The notes below the pieces were generated by a model. That model worked only from the letters and a program-made list of their open reading frames with translations, was not told where the DNA came from and made no database searches. A stretch of 64,000 nucleotides of DNA from Tissierellaceae bacterium (lineage in GTDB: Bacteria; Bacillota; Clostridia; Tissierellales; Tissierellaceae): contig JALNZV010000006.1 of the NCBI GenBank assembly GCA_023229175.1, positions 1-64,000 of the forward strand, given 5' to 3'. The position numbers were made by a program, and so were the translations under genes. Below, in pieces: positions 52,826 through 61,792 of the stretch (position 1 is its first letter; the number at the start of each line of letters is the position of its first letter).

Positions 52826-53859
52826 TAAGGGCAATAGATTATATTATAGATGAAAATAAAACAGAAGCTTTTAATTTGAAAGAAGATGATGTAGAAAGTT
52901 TATTCATAGATCAGCTTATAGAAAACAACAAGGGAAATAGGGCTATAAACTATATCACCAAAGATGAAAAGACTTCAATTAACTTAACAACAGGAATAAA
53001 TTGTAGCCCTGAATCTGCTTTTGAAGAGATGATGATTACTAAAAAAATGTTTAATAAAGAAGGTGGTAGACAATTTATACATTTTACCCACTCATATTCA
53101 GATAAAGAGAAAATAGATCCAGCATTAGCCCATGAAATATCTTTAAAATTAATAGAACATCCAAGATTTAAAAATTTTCAAATTATAGCAGCTACCCATG
53201 TAGATAAAGACCATATTCATACACATTTTGTGCTAAATACAGTAAATGCAGAAACAGGGAAGAAGTGGAGACAATCGAGGAAAGAATTAGAAGAATTAAA
53301 AGAGTATTCCAATGAATTATGTAAAGAATATGGTCTAAAGCATAGTATAGTTGAAACAAAGAAAGAAATATCAAATAGTATAACCTCAGGAGAATATAGA
53401 GCTAAAAAAGAAGGCAGGTCATGGAAATATGAGCTATGGCTAACTGTCAATGAATGTATTAAAATTTCCATGAGTAAAGATGATTTTATAAAAAATATGA
53501 ATGATTTAGGCTATCAAGTTAGATGGGTAGATAATAGGAAAAATATAACCTTTATTCTCCCCAATGGAAGAAAGTGCAATAACGATAAATTACATCCTCC
53601 TAAAAGCTTTACAAAGGAAGCCTTACTAAAGAAGTTTGAATTAAACAAGCAATTTATCGAGAAAAAAGATACAATTAGGGTAGAAAGACAAATAGAAGAT
53701 AGAAAAAATTTAATATTAGAAACCATAAGAATACTATCAGACAATCCTAGTGAAGGAGATAAAAATTATCCCCTAACATATTTAGAAGGGCAAGCATTAA
53801 AAGAAAAAATGATAGAACAGGAGAAGGGTCAAGGTTTAGACTGGGAAAGAGAAATGTAA
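52774..53859 (+). CDS. MobP-type relaxase (MobA/VirD2 family)
   Basis: A 361-aa nickase. The histidine triad HVDKDHIHTH (142-151) follows QIIAA, as in MOBP relaxases. The N-terminal NYITKDEKT-type segment (about 59-67) holds the candidate nicking Tyr60, although Tyr23 lies in a similar context. The C-terminal part (about 260-361) is charged and helical. It should nick oriT and lead the strand into the recipient through the VirD4 protein encoded downstream. It overlaps mobC, indicating coupled translation. Confidence 0.92.
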   Translation: MAILKFINGRNEKKAGLIRAIDYIIDENKTEAFNLKEDDVESLFIDQLIENNKGNRAINYITKDEKTSINLTTGINCSPESAFEEMMITKKMFNKEGGRQFIHFTHSYSDKEKIDPALAHEISLKLIEHPRFKNFQIIAATHVDKDHIHTHFVLNTVNAETGKKWRQSRKELEELKEYSNELCKEYGLKHSIVETKKEISNSITSGEYRAKKEGRSWKYELWLTVNECIKISMSKDDFIKNMNDLGYQVRWVDNRKNITFILPNGRKCNNDKLHPPKSFTKEALLKKFELNKQFIEKKDTIRVERQIEDRKNLILETIRILSDNPSEGDKNYPLTYLEGQALKEKMIEQEKGQGLDWEREM

Positions 53860-53956
53860 TACCTATTAATAAAGTACTAATAATGAAAATACCATGTATT
53901 TACTGTAAAATTTATATTATAATATAGATTAAAGGATTAAGGAGGTAGATATTACC

Positions 53957-54727
53957 ATGAAAGACAGACTTAAAAAGATTGAAGAAAAAAAGATTTATTA
54001 TGAAAAACATAAAAATATAATACCTAAATTAGCTTTAGAAAAATACGAATTAGATTTTGCTATTAGATATACCCATGAATCAACTAAAATTGAAGGTAAT
54101 ACGTTATCCTTAATCGAAAACAAATTAATTATAGAAGATAGAATGTCCATTGGAGGGAAAAGCCTAAGGGAAGTTTATGAAGTAGAAAATCACAATAAAG
54201 CATTTCAATATGTAAAAGATAATATTAAAAAAGGCATAGGATTAGACAGTAATGTTATAAAAGATATACATGAAATTTTAATGGATAATATAATTACTGG
54301 TGGCATCTACAGGTATGTAGATGTAAGTATTACAGGAGCTAGTCATAAGCCGCCTTCGAGAACAGAAATGCATGATAGACTCAATATTTTCTATTATGAT
54401 TTAAAAAACAAAGTATTAAATCCTATAGAAAAAGCTTCCTGGGTACATGCTGAATTTGTAGCTATACATCCATTTGAAGATGGAAATGGAAGAACCTCAA
54501 GGATGCTTATGAATTATATTCTTATGGAAAATGGATATTTGCCAGTAAATATAAAGTCAGAAGATAAAATATTATATTATGAAGCTTTAGATGAGTATGG
54601 GAAGAATAATAATCTAGACCTATTTTTAGAGCTAGTAATTAATTTAGAAGAAGAACAACTTGATACCTATATAAATTTAATAGAACAAATATTAGAAAAT
54701 AATTTAACTGACAACATGGAGCCTTAG
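53957..54727 (+). CDS. Fic family protein with N-terminal inhibitory helix (class II)
   Basis: A 256-aa protein. The Fic motif HPFEDGNGRTSR (171-182) is complete, predicting AMP transfer to a target protein. The segment STKIEG (42-47) matches the inhibitory motif (S/T)xxxE(G/N) and lies before the Fic core, which defines class II, self-inhibited Fic proteins. It stands between the relaxase and surface-protein genes. The target is unknown. Confidence 0.92.
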   Translation: MKDRLKKIEEKKIYYEKHKNIIPKLALEKYELDFAIRYTHESTKIEGNTLSLIENKLIIEDRMSIGGKSLREVYEVENHNKAFQYVKDNIKKGIGLDSNVIKDIHEILMDNIITGGIYRYVDVSITGASHKPPSRTEMHDRLNIFYYDLKNKVLNPIEKASWVHAEFVAIHPFEDGNGRTSRMLMNYILMENGYLPVNIKSEDKILYYEALDEYGKNNNLDLFLELVINLEEEQLDTYINLIEQILENNLTDNMEP

Positions 54728-54744
54728 ACATTCTAGGCTCTTTT
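54719..54744 (+). terminator. terminator after the Fic gene
   Basis: GAGCCTTAG pairs with CTAGGCTC (one bulge) and is followed by TTTT. It overlaps the stop codon. Confidence 0.75.
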
Positions 54745-54774
54745 AATTTACTAGTATGTAAGGAGGGAGATTAT

Positions 54775-55368
54775 ATGACTAAGAAAGGTAAAAGGATAGT
54801 CATGTTTATAGGAATTATTATATGTATAGCATTGGTAATGGGAATAGTGGCTTTAAACAGACAAGATAAGAATTCTGCAATAGTTGATAGGCCAATAGAT
54901 GAAAATATGGATATTGAAAAGGAAGAAGTAAATATTAAACCAATCAAAGAAAATGAAAGCATTGATAATACTGAAAATGAAAAATTAGATAATGAAGTAG
55001 AAAGCCAAAATGATAGAGATAAAGAACCTATTATGGAAAATGAAGATAATAAAAATAAAATAAATCCAATATCAAAACCAGATAAAGAAAAACTCCCAGA
55101 AGAAATGGAAAAACCTATAACAGAACCTAAACCAGAAGAACCACCTAAACCAGTTAAAGAAGAAGTAAAAGATAAATCAAAACCACCAACTACTAAAGAA
55201 GAACCAAAGAAAGAGGTAAAAGGCGGAACAGGAGAAGATGGAGTAGTAAGAGATTTAAAAGGGAATCCAATAGAAATAGAAGGAGATCCAAATGCAGCAC
55301 CAAATGAAGTTAAGGGAGAAGATTTACTTCCTGATGGTAAAAAGGCAGGAGAAGGAGATAAATTTTGA
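54775..55368 (+). CDS. membrane-anchored charged, Pro-rich protein (DUF6550-like)
   Basis: A 197-aa protein with one N-terminal membrane helix (about 8-28) and a long, low-complexity outer part rich in Glu, Lys and Pro (EKPITEPKPEEPPKPVKEEV), ending in an acidic-Gly segment. It resembles proteins annotated DUF6550 in clostridial conjugative elements, from memory. A stalk or wall-spanning role in the transfer apparatus is inference. GGAGGGAG precedes the ATG. Confidence 0.65.
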   Translation: MTKKGKRIVMFIGIIICIALVMGIVALNRQDKNSAIVDRPIDENMDIEKEEVNIKPIKENESIDNTENEKLDNEVESQNDRDKEPIMENEDNKNKINPISKPDKEKLPEEMEKPITEPKPEEPPKPVKEEVKDKSKPPTTKEEPKKEVKGGTGEDGVVRDLKGNPIEIEGDPNAAPNEVKGEDLLPDGKKAGEGDKF

Positions 55369-55422
55369 TGCTAGTATCCAACTATAAGCAGAATTAAAAT
55401 CAGTAAAAATAAATTTATATTG

Positions 55423-55457
55423 AAGAATCCTTTAATAATAAGAAGGATTCTTTTTAT
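55423..55457 (+). terminator. terminator between the two surface-protein genes
   Basis: AAGAATCCTT and AAGGATTCTT form a perfect 10-bp stem, followed by TTTATTT. Confidence 0.85.
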
Positions 55458-55488
55458 TTGCTAAAAGGTTAGAAAGTGAGGTTGAGAT

Positions 55489-57474
55489 ATGAATAGGATA
55501 AAAAGAATCATAGCATTATTTCTTATATTAATACTTTTTCTTTCAATACCCATACCTATACTTGCAGATGGTGATGATAATGCAGGAACAGGAGATGGTA
55601 GTACAGGTGACGCTATAAAAGGTAAGGGATTTTATAGAAGTGGAGAATGGATGTATAAAGTTTCCATATATGTGGGGCTAAAGGATACTGCAGAAACTGA
55701 TTCATCTTTTTATTATAATTACACTAATATTGGAGAACCAGTATTTATAAAGCCATCAAGTTTTTCACTTCCAACTGGAACTATATTTGGGAAAAATAAT
55801 AAAGTAGATTATCTTAGAGGTTCAGAAATGAAGTACGCATATGCTAATGCTGTCAAAATAATAACTGATAATCCACCACCTGTACCAATTACTCATGGAG
55901 GTAATTTGCAGCAAGTAAAGAATTACTTCGGAGATACTTATACTTTGGAAATGGTACTTAATGCCATAGCTCACCATAAAGGAACATCATGGGAAGGTTT
56001 AGTTTCAAACATAGATTTTACTATTGAAGGTGAAAAAGGAAAACAAAATCCAAAAGATATATTACCAATAAAAGAAGGAGATAAATATACAAATAAAGTA
56101 CCTTGGGTAATTATATATGAACCTGTTGCTATAGCTCATTTAAAAGACGGTAAAACAAAATTAGCCTTTACACCTACTGAATATGCAATATCTCAAAGGG
56201 ATGGATTATTTAACTTTTTCTATAATGGTGATGATGCTCAACATATAGCAGGGATGACTCATGCTAACTTACCCAATTCTATAGTTTTAGAAATGGATTG
56301 GTTTGGTTATACTGCATATCCACCAACTAGATCCAAAGAGAAATGGAGCAATGAAAGGATAATAAAAGGTGGAGGCTGGGGTATGAGATTTCTAAGAGCT
56401 AATGGAACTAATACTCAAGAGCCAATTATTCCACCTGTAGACGATGAGAATGGAATTGGGGAATTAAGAAACTTAAATATTGGAGATTATAGAGTAGATA
56501 CAGACGTAATTACTTCCTTTACAGTAGGTACTACTGAAAGGATAACTCCAGATAAACCAGCAACTGTTACCATATATGTAGATGGAAGAGCAATATCTAG
56601 TACAGATATAGTTCTCCCAGATGGTGGTAGTCAGCTTGTATGGGCAAAGTGGCATACACCTTCAAAGCCTCAAACAATGAATGTAAGTGCAAGTATTTCA
56701 GGTAATTCAAATGCTTACTTTATAGGTGGAAATAACAAATATGTCAAAGTTGTAGATTTAAATGAAAACATACCACCAGATCCAGTAGCTAAAGATCCTA
56801 AAACAGGAAAACCAATACAGATGCCTAGAGGTTTTAGAATACCTAGACTTCCTCAAAAAGCAAATAATACAACAGCTTCATGGGGAGAGTGGTCAGCATT
56901 TTGGAAAGCTAATTGGGTATGGCACGAAGATTGGAGATGGAATAGTCGCCTTGAAAAATGGGTAGATTATGGTGAATGGATTGATGAAGGGGATTGGGAA
57001 TATTTTTGGAATCAATACAGTGCTTCTTTATCTGCAACATATAAGATAAAACCAGATGAAAAAGTACCTACAGCAAAAGAGTATTATGATACTTGGGAAA
57101 TGAAATCAGGTTATGGATTAAATATTGAGGTTTCAACAAATGTTTTCTATAATTCTTCAAGTTCTGATGTTACAGGTGTTCAAAATGTAATAAATTATTT
57201 TCCAGAGTTTAACTATAATGCTTATTGTAGACTTTCAGAAAAAATTTCAGGAGGAACTAATGCTAAATTTCAATTAAAGAAAAACAAATATTCACCATAT
57301 AATCAAAGAGTTCACTTTACTCCATTATGGTACCCAGATGAAGAAAGATACACAATATACTCAGAAGTAATAGATTTATGGACTCCAGCTGGAATGTTAT
57401 CAGTAGGCTTAGATGATTATATAAATATTAAAGGGAATTTATTTGATGACTGGAGAATAGTACCGAGAAAGTAA
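55489..57474 (+). CDS. large secreted protein of the conjugative element
   Basis: A 661-aa protein with a signal peptide (about 1-26; RIKRIIALFLILILFLSIPIPILA) and no other membrane helix. The mature part is Trp/Tyr/Asn-rich; a segment at about 335-420 (TERITPDKPATVTIYVDGRA, then KWHTPSKPQTMNVSASISG) looks like an Ig-like/CARDB-type adhesive domain. A Trp-rich repeat lies at about 465-510 (SWGEWSAFWKANWVWHEDW). It may be a surface adhesin or mating-contact protein. The family is not recognised with confidence. Confidence 0.65.
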   Translation: MNRIKRIIALFLILILFLSIPIPILADGDDNAGTGDGSTGDAIKGKGFYRSGEWMYKVSIYVGLKDTAETDSSFYYNYTNIGEPVFIKPSSFSLPTGTIFGKNNKVDYLRGSEMKYAYANAVKIITDNPPPVPITHGGNLQQVKNYFGDTYTLEMVLNAIAHHKGTSWEGLVSNIDFTIEGEKGKQNPKDILPIKEGDKYTNKVPWVIIYEPVAIAHLKDGKTKLAFTPTEYAISQRDGLFNFFYNGDDAQHIAGMTHANLPNSIVLEMDWFGYTAYPPTRSKEKWSNERIIKGGGWGMRFLRANGTNTQEPIIPPVDDENGIGELRNLNIGDYRVDTDVITSFTVGTTERITPDKPATVTIYVDGRAISSTDIVLPDGGSQLVWAKWHTPSKPQTMNVSASISGNSNAYFIGGNNKYVKVVDLNENIPPDPVAKDPKTGKPIQMPRGFRIPRLPQKANNTTASWGEWSAFWKANWVWHEDWRWNSRLEKWVDYGEWIDEGDWEYFWNQYSASLSATYKIKPDEKVPTAKEYYDTWEMKSGYGLNIEVSTNVFYNSSSSDVTGVQNVINYFPEFNYNAYCRLSEKISGGTNAKFQLKKNKYSPYNQRVHFTPLWYPDEERYTIYSEVIDLWTPAGMLSVGLDDYINIKGNLFDDWRIVPRK

Positions 57475-57475
57475 A

Positions 57476-57602
57476 GTAAAAAATAATCACCCTGCACGGC
57501 CATGCAGAGTGATTAAATGTTTTAAATCACCATAGTGGCAACCACACCTTGGCGGTATCTATTACTTTATTTATATTATACCATAATATGCTTAGTGTAA
57601 AA
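57476..57602 (-). ncRNA. candidate small RNA with own promoter and terminator
   Basis: On the minus strand an extended -10, TGGTATAAT (TATAAT at 57576-57581), and a weak -35 TTTACA (57597-57602, 15-bp spacer) would start an RNA near 57568. It ends at a hairpin, AATCACTCTGCA / TGCAGGGTGATT (57485-57514), followed by ATTATTTTTT. The ~90-nt RNA also has a GTGG/CCAC stem and no ORF. The layout recalls antitoxin RNAs of type I (TxpA/holin-like) toxin systems, but no toxin ORF was found. The rest of the 355-bp gap holds no gene. Confidence 0.45.
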
Positions 57603-57786
57603 CAAGATAAACTAAGTAGAACTTAGATAATTACAGTTTAAACAGGTTGCTATTTTTTATTGATATATTTATACAGTTAATAGTGTTTATTTTACAGAAA
57701 AAATATTGTAAAGTAAATAAATTGAATAAAAGAAAGAAAAGAATAATATAGATTTTCATCATAAAAAAAGGATTTTCCAAATTTTT

Positions 57787-57810
57787 GTAGTAATATATTA
57801 ATAGTACTAC
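57787..57810. promoter_or_regulatory. inverted repeat before the Kiwa genes
   Basis: GTAGTA (57787-57792) and TACTAC (57805-57810) flank an AT-rich centre in the promoter area of the kwaB-like gene, 19 bp before its start. It may be an operator; no regulator gene is adjacent. Confidence 0.4.
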
Positions 57811-57829
57811 ATGAAAGGGGAAAATAATT

Positions 57830-58825
57830 ATGGGAAAAGAAGTAGTTGTTAAAAAAATTCAAAACAAACATATAGATTTAAGAGAATTGCTATTTAACTT
57901 AGAAGCTATTAATCCAGATGAATTCAAAGAAAAAGAAAATACAGATAGTATCGAATTATATTTTATTACTAAGGATAAATCTAGCAATGGAAAATATACT
58001 TATAGTGCATATTCTCCATCAATATCAAAGAAGATACAAAGAGAAATGAAGGGAATAACTATAAAGCGGATACAAGAAACAATTCAAACTATTGAAGAGA
58101 AAGAATTTGTGTTAGGTGATTATAATCCATCGGGACAAGTTGAAGGAGTTATTGAGGAATGTGATAAAACCTTTATTAAGAATGTTGAAGATTTAACTTT
58201 AAGTCTTACACTAGATAATCAGCTAGAAAAAATGATTAATGTTAACGATATTCACACATATTGTTTTGACTTTAAACATAAGGATGAAAGGATTATTGCT
58301 TTTAGAAGATTTACTAAGATGAGGAGATTAAGAGAGGGGTTTTTAGGAACTTTAGTTGATGGAACATTTAGTGAGATAGCTGGAGATATATTAGGGGTAG
58401 ATAATGATATTGATTTAATTTTATATAAAGAAAAAATATTGATCTTAAATCATATATCACTAGAAAGAATTTTTGACTTAGAGGAACAATTTAAAAATGA
58501 AGCAAGAGAAATTATAGACGTAATTGAGAAACAGGACTTAATTCTCAACTTTGAGGATTTTGAAAAAGATGTACTAGGGAACATACCAGCTATTAAGAGA
58601 TTAACAAAAATAAAGGCAAATGAAACACTACCATTATTTTTTAAAAACTTCGATAAAGTTGTTGAAGTGTCAAAGGCTTTTGGACTGGGTATAACATTTA
58701 ATGACGATGAAAGTAAAATAATTTATGAGGATAAAAGCCAATTAACAGAAATAACATTATTAATGAACGATGCATATTATAAAACATTAATTGGTGGTCA
58801 GACAGGTACAGATAAATTAAAATAA
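57830..58825 (+). CDS. kwaB: KwaB-like Kiwa anti-phage protein (DUF4868)
   Basis: A 331-aa soluble protein. The DUF4868 region (about 140-300) shows the family order: a strand pair with IIAFRRFTKMRRLREG, then GVDNDIDLILYKEKILILNHISLERIFDLEEQF and a helical part containing FEDFEKDVLGNIPAIKRLTKI. This matches KwaB, the effector of the Kiwa phage-defence system as I know the family. The next gene encodes a four-helix membrane protein like KwaA, which supports it. The pair is separated by 19 bp and shares one promoter region. Confidence 0.78.
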   Translation: MGKEVVVKKIQNKHIDLRELLFNLEAINPDEFKEKENTDSIELYFITKDKSSNGKYTYSAYSPSISKKIQREMKGITIKRIQETIQTIEEKEFVLGDYNPSGQVEGVIEECDKTFIKNVEDLTLSLTLDNQLEKMINVNDIHTYCFDFKHKDERIIAFRRFTKMRRLREGFLGTLVDGTFSEIAGDILGVDNDIDLILYKEKILILNHISLERIFDLEEQFKNEAREIIDVIEKQDLILNFEDFEKDVLGNIPAIKRLTKIKANETLPLFFKNFDKVVEVSKAFGLGITFNDDESKIIYEDKSQLTEITLLMNDAYYKTLIGGQTGTDKLK

Positions 58826-58844
58826 AAGTAGGTGATAAATATTT

Positions 58845-59384
58845 ATGGGATTATTAAAGAAATTTTTTAAAATGAATCTTTTTATATCTTCATATATTCC
58901 CTTATATATTTTGATTTTTATAAATGAAATGGGAGATCTTAATGTTGAATCTGTACTAGAGGTTTACAACAAGAATAATATATTTTGGGTAATAATATTT
59001 GCATTTTCGGTAGTATCAATAATTTCTATGATTATTTTTTTTAATTTTAATCACACAAAGCGAAATACTTTTGAAAATGTGGAATCTATCAATAATGATA
59101 TATTAGACTATTTTATCACATATATAATCCCATTAATTACAGTAGATATAACCAAAAACACTAGCATATTAGTGAATTTAATAATATTTATTATAATAGG
59201 CATATATTATATAGAAAGTGACTTAATGTATTTAAATATACTATTAATATTTGTAGGGTATAAGGTATATAAGGATAAATCTGATAACATAGTAATATCT
59301 AGAAAAGATAAGGATTATTTTAAAAGAAATAATAATATTTTATGCAAAAAAATTGGAAATACGAAAATTTATATAGTTAAATAA
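58845..59384 (+). CDS. kwaA: KwaA-like membrane protein of the Kiwa system
   Basis: A 179-aa protein with four predicted membrane helices (about 10-27, 46-66, 90-118 and 121-140). The first has the KwaA-like start SSYIPLYILIFINEM; then FITYIIPLITVDITKN and YYIESDLMYLNILLIFVGYKVY follow, close to the family pattern. In Kiwa, KwaA is the membrane part that senses phage attack and works with KwaB. The order here, kwaB then kwaA, is the reverse of the described E. coli locus. The assignment depends on recalled patterns and the pairing. Confidence 0.72.
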   Translation: MGLLKKFFKMNLFISSYIPLYILIFINEMGDLNVESVLEVYNKNNIFWVIIFAFSVVSIISMIIFFNFNHTKRNTFENVESINNDILDYFITYIIPLITVDITKNTSILVNLIIFIIIGIYYIESDLMYLNILLIFVGYKVYKDKSDNIVISRKDKDYFKRNNNILCKKIGNTKIYIVK

Positions 59385-59410
59385 GAAGATAAATTAAATA
59401 AAAGAAATTA

Positions 59411-59436
59411 GAGCCTATAGCTTTAGGCTCTTTTTT
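59411..59436 (+). terminator. terminator after the Kiwa genes
   Basis: GAGCCTA and TAGGCTC form a 7-bp stem, followed by six T. Confidence 0.88.
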
Positions 59437-59471
59437 CAAGCCATATAATAGGTATGCTCATCTATTTTAAA

Positions 59472-59505
59472 GGCCTTACAGAGCATTCTGAGAGGCCGTT
59501 TTTTT
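59472..59505 (+). terminator. second hairpin terminator before the next gene
   Basis: GGCCTTACAGA and TCTGAGAGGCC pair over 11 positions with one mismatch and are followed by GTTTTTTT. It ends 8 bp before the next start, so it may work as an attenuator for the downstream genes. Confidence 0.75.
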
Positions 59506-59512
59506 ATGGGAG

Positions 59513-59785
59513 GTGATGAAATTAGAGGATTTTAAGAATTCATATATGGGAATTAGAATTGAAGATATAGACTTAGGTTTAATCTTAGGAAATCAATATA
59601 TTATAGAAAATATAGCTCAAAGAAGAAAAAAAGATCGTTCAAAATATTTTAGAGGAACTTTTATCCAAGAAACTGATTATTTTTATGTATTCAGAAGTAG
59701 AGCCAAATATTGTGAATGTTTTTTAAAAGTAGATTTTGCTATAAATAATTTAACCATAAAAGAATATATATCAAAGGCAAGCTAA
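59513..59785 (+). CDS. unrecognised 90-aa protein
   Basis: A soluble protein: LEDFKNSYMGIRIEDIDLGL, then a basic stretch NIAQRRKKDRSKYFRG and a beta-rich end (DYFYVFRSRAKYCECFLKVD). GGGAGGTGATG overlaps the possible starts (GTG 59513 or ATG 59516), so the exact start is uncertain. It is the first gene of the transfer operon leading to the VirD4 protein. No family is recognised. Confidence 0.55.
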   Translation: MMKLEDFKNSYMGIRIEDIDLGLILGNQYIIENIAQRRKKDRSKYFRGTFIQETDYFYVFRSRAKYCECFLKVDFAINNLTIKEYISKAS

Positions 59786-59818
59786 TCATCCATTAATAAT
59801 TAAAAGAGGAAGGGAATA

Positions 59819-60289
59819 ATGTCAAAAAATAAAAGAAAAATAAAAACTATAACTTTAATATTGATTTTAATCTTAGGAACAATATTTAATTTATATTTTT
59901 CCACCTTATTACATGAATTATTATCAAAGGAAATATCAGAATTAACTTTACCTAGTTTTAAAAGTTCTATTTATAGTTTAAAGGGAAATAAAAATCATTT
60001 ATACTTATTCATGGTTTTTCAATTAACAATTATCTTAGGAAGCATTTTATACTTAATAACTAACAATAAACCTTATCAATCAGATTTAATAAAGATTACA
60101 CCTAATATAATGACACCAGCTCCAGCAGGACAAAAGCAATTTGGATCGGCTAGATGGATGACAAAGGAAGAAAAGGAGAAAGTCTTCTCTATCTGTGTGT
60201 TAAAGAAAAATGACAAACTAATAAGTTATTTAATTAAACATGGATATGATGATATTGAAACAGAGAAAGTAGGTGATGAAAATATTTGA
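59819..60289 (+). CDS. VirD4-like coupling protein, N-terminal membrane part (split ORF)
   Basis: A 156-aa protein with two membrane helices (about 10-30 and 63-82), followed by MTPAPAGQKQFGSARWMTKEEKEKVFSI. The Pro/Gly segment and GSARWMTKEE are the usual start of the cytoplasmic domain in CD1115-family VirD4 proteins, which are normally one chain of about 600 aa. Here the frame ends and the remainder is in another frame, overlapping by 17 bp. It may be a frameshift or a true two-piece protein. Confidence 0.82.
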   Translation: MSKNKRKIKTITLILILILGTIFNLYFSTLLHELLSKEISELTLPSFKSSIYSLKGNKNHLYLFMVFQLTIILGSILYLITNNKPYQSDLIKITPNIMTPAPAGQKQFGSARWMTKEEKEKVFSICVLKKNDKLISYLIKHGYDDIETEKVGDENI

Positions 60290-61769
60290 TATAGAAGGAG
60301 CTAATGAAAAATCTTACTTTAAAGAAGGTGGTATAGTAATTGGACTAGAAAAAAGTAAAAATGAAGAAAGATTATATACCATAACAGATGATGTTCATAC
60401 TCTTTGTGTAGGTGCTACTCGTTCAGGTAAATCAAGAACAATTGTATTACAATCAATTTGTACATTAGGTCTTGCAGGAGAAAATATGGTTCTATCTGAC
60501 CCAAAAGGAGAGCTATTTCAATATACTTATCCTTTTCTAGAGAGATTAGGATATAAAGTTATAGCAGTGGATTTCAGAAATCCACTAAAATCAAATCGAT
60601 ATAATTTCCTTCAACCAATAATAGATGCAGTAGATAAAGGGAATATCCCTAGGGCAATAGAAGCAACATGGGATATAACATCCTCATTAGTAGGAGAATC
60701 AAAGGGAGAAAGAATATGGACAGATGGCGAAGCATCAACTATAGCAGCAGCTATTATGGCAGTAGTATTTGACAATAAAACTGGATATAACAAGCAATAC
60801 CAAAACATGACAAATGTATATTATTTTATATCCCAAATGTGTAAAACCATTGATAAGACAATGCCTATTGTAGAATATATGAAAGAATTGGAAGATAATC
60901 ATCCAGCAAAAGGTTTAATAGCAATATCAGAAATAGCTCCTTCTAGAACTAGAGGGAGTTTTTTTACTGCAGCTTTAACTAACTTAAGATTATTTACTAA
61001 CCCATTAATACATTCAATGACTTCAAATAGTGATTTTAACCCTGAAGAACTAGGAAGTAAAAAGATAGCATTGTTTATAATACTTCCAGATGAAAAGACA
61101 ACATACTACTCTTTGGCAAGTCTTTTAGTATCACAAATTTATGAACAATTAGTCAAAATAGCAGATGAGAGAGGAGGTAGATTAAAGAGAAGAGTTAATT
61201 TCCTATTAGATGAGTTTGGAAACTTTTCTAAAATACCAGATTTTGCAAACAAATTAACCGTTGGAGGTGGTAGAGGCATAAGATTCAACTTATTTTTACA
61301 GTCTTTTGCCCAACTAGAAGAAAAGTATGGAAAAGAAGTCAGTAGAACCATTAGGGGCAACTGCCAGACATGGATATACTTACAGGCAGATGATCTTGAA
61401 ACCTTAGAAGAAATATCAAAAAAACTAGGGAATTATACTGTATCAACATATTCACTTTCAGCATCTTCTAATGCTAATAGTACATCTTCATCTCAAAGCA
61501 TTAATCTAACAGGAAGAGCATTACTAGATCCTAATGAAATAAGGCTTATTTCAAGGCCATATAGTCTTGTTATATCAAGGGATAACCCAGCTATAATGTT
61601 TGCCCCGGATATATCTCAAATGTATTTCAATAAGATTTTAGGATTAGGAGATAAAGAACACAACAGAATAGTTAGGGAAATTAGAGAAAATAGACGCAGA
61701 CAGAGGACTATCAATGGAGGTGAAATGAATTTATGGGGAATATGGGAATTTTATAATAATGAGTTATAA
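60276..61769 (+). CDS. VirD4-like coupling protein ATPase (CD1115 family), main part
   Basis: A 497-aa FtsK/TraG-like ATPase. Walker A is CVGATRSGKSRTIV (about 50-60), then VLSDPKGELFQY; Walker B is NFLLDEFGNFSKIPD (about 305-318); the late motif GRALLDPNEIRLISRP is typical. It should connect the relaxase-DNA complex to the transfer channel. The membrane anchor is encoded by the overlapping upstream ORF. The start used is ATG 60276 within GTAGGTGATG; the frame also permits GTG 60273. Confidence 0.92.
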   Translation: MKIFDIEGANEKSYFKEGGIVIGLEKSKNEERLYTITDDVHTLCVGATRSGKSRTIVLQSICTLGLAGENMVLSDPKGELFQYTYPFLERLGYKVIAVDFRNPLKSNRYNFLQPIIDAVDKGNIPRAIEATWDITSSLVGESKGERIWTDGEASTIAAAIMAVVFDNKTGYNKQYQNMTNVYYFISQMCKTIDKTMPIVEYMKELEDNHPAKGLIAISEIAPSRTRGSFFTAALTNLRLFTNPLIHSMTSNSDFNPEELGSKKIALFIILPDEKTTYYSLASLLVSQIYEQLVKIADERGGRLKRRVNFLLDEFGNFSKIPDFANKLTVGGGRGIRFNLFLQSFAQLEEKYGKEVSRTIRGNCQTWIYLQADDLETLEEISKKLGNYTVSTYSLSASSNANSTSSSQSINLTGRALLDPNEIRLISRPYSLVISRDNPAIMFAPDISQMYFNKILGLGDKEHNRIVREIRENRRRQRTINGGEMNLWGIWEFYNNEL

Positions 61770-61792
61770 GTTTAGTAGAAAGGAGCTTTTAA

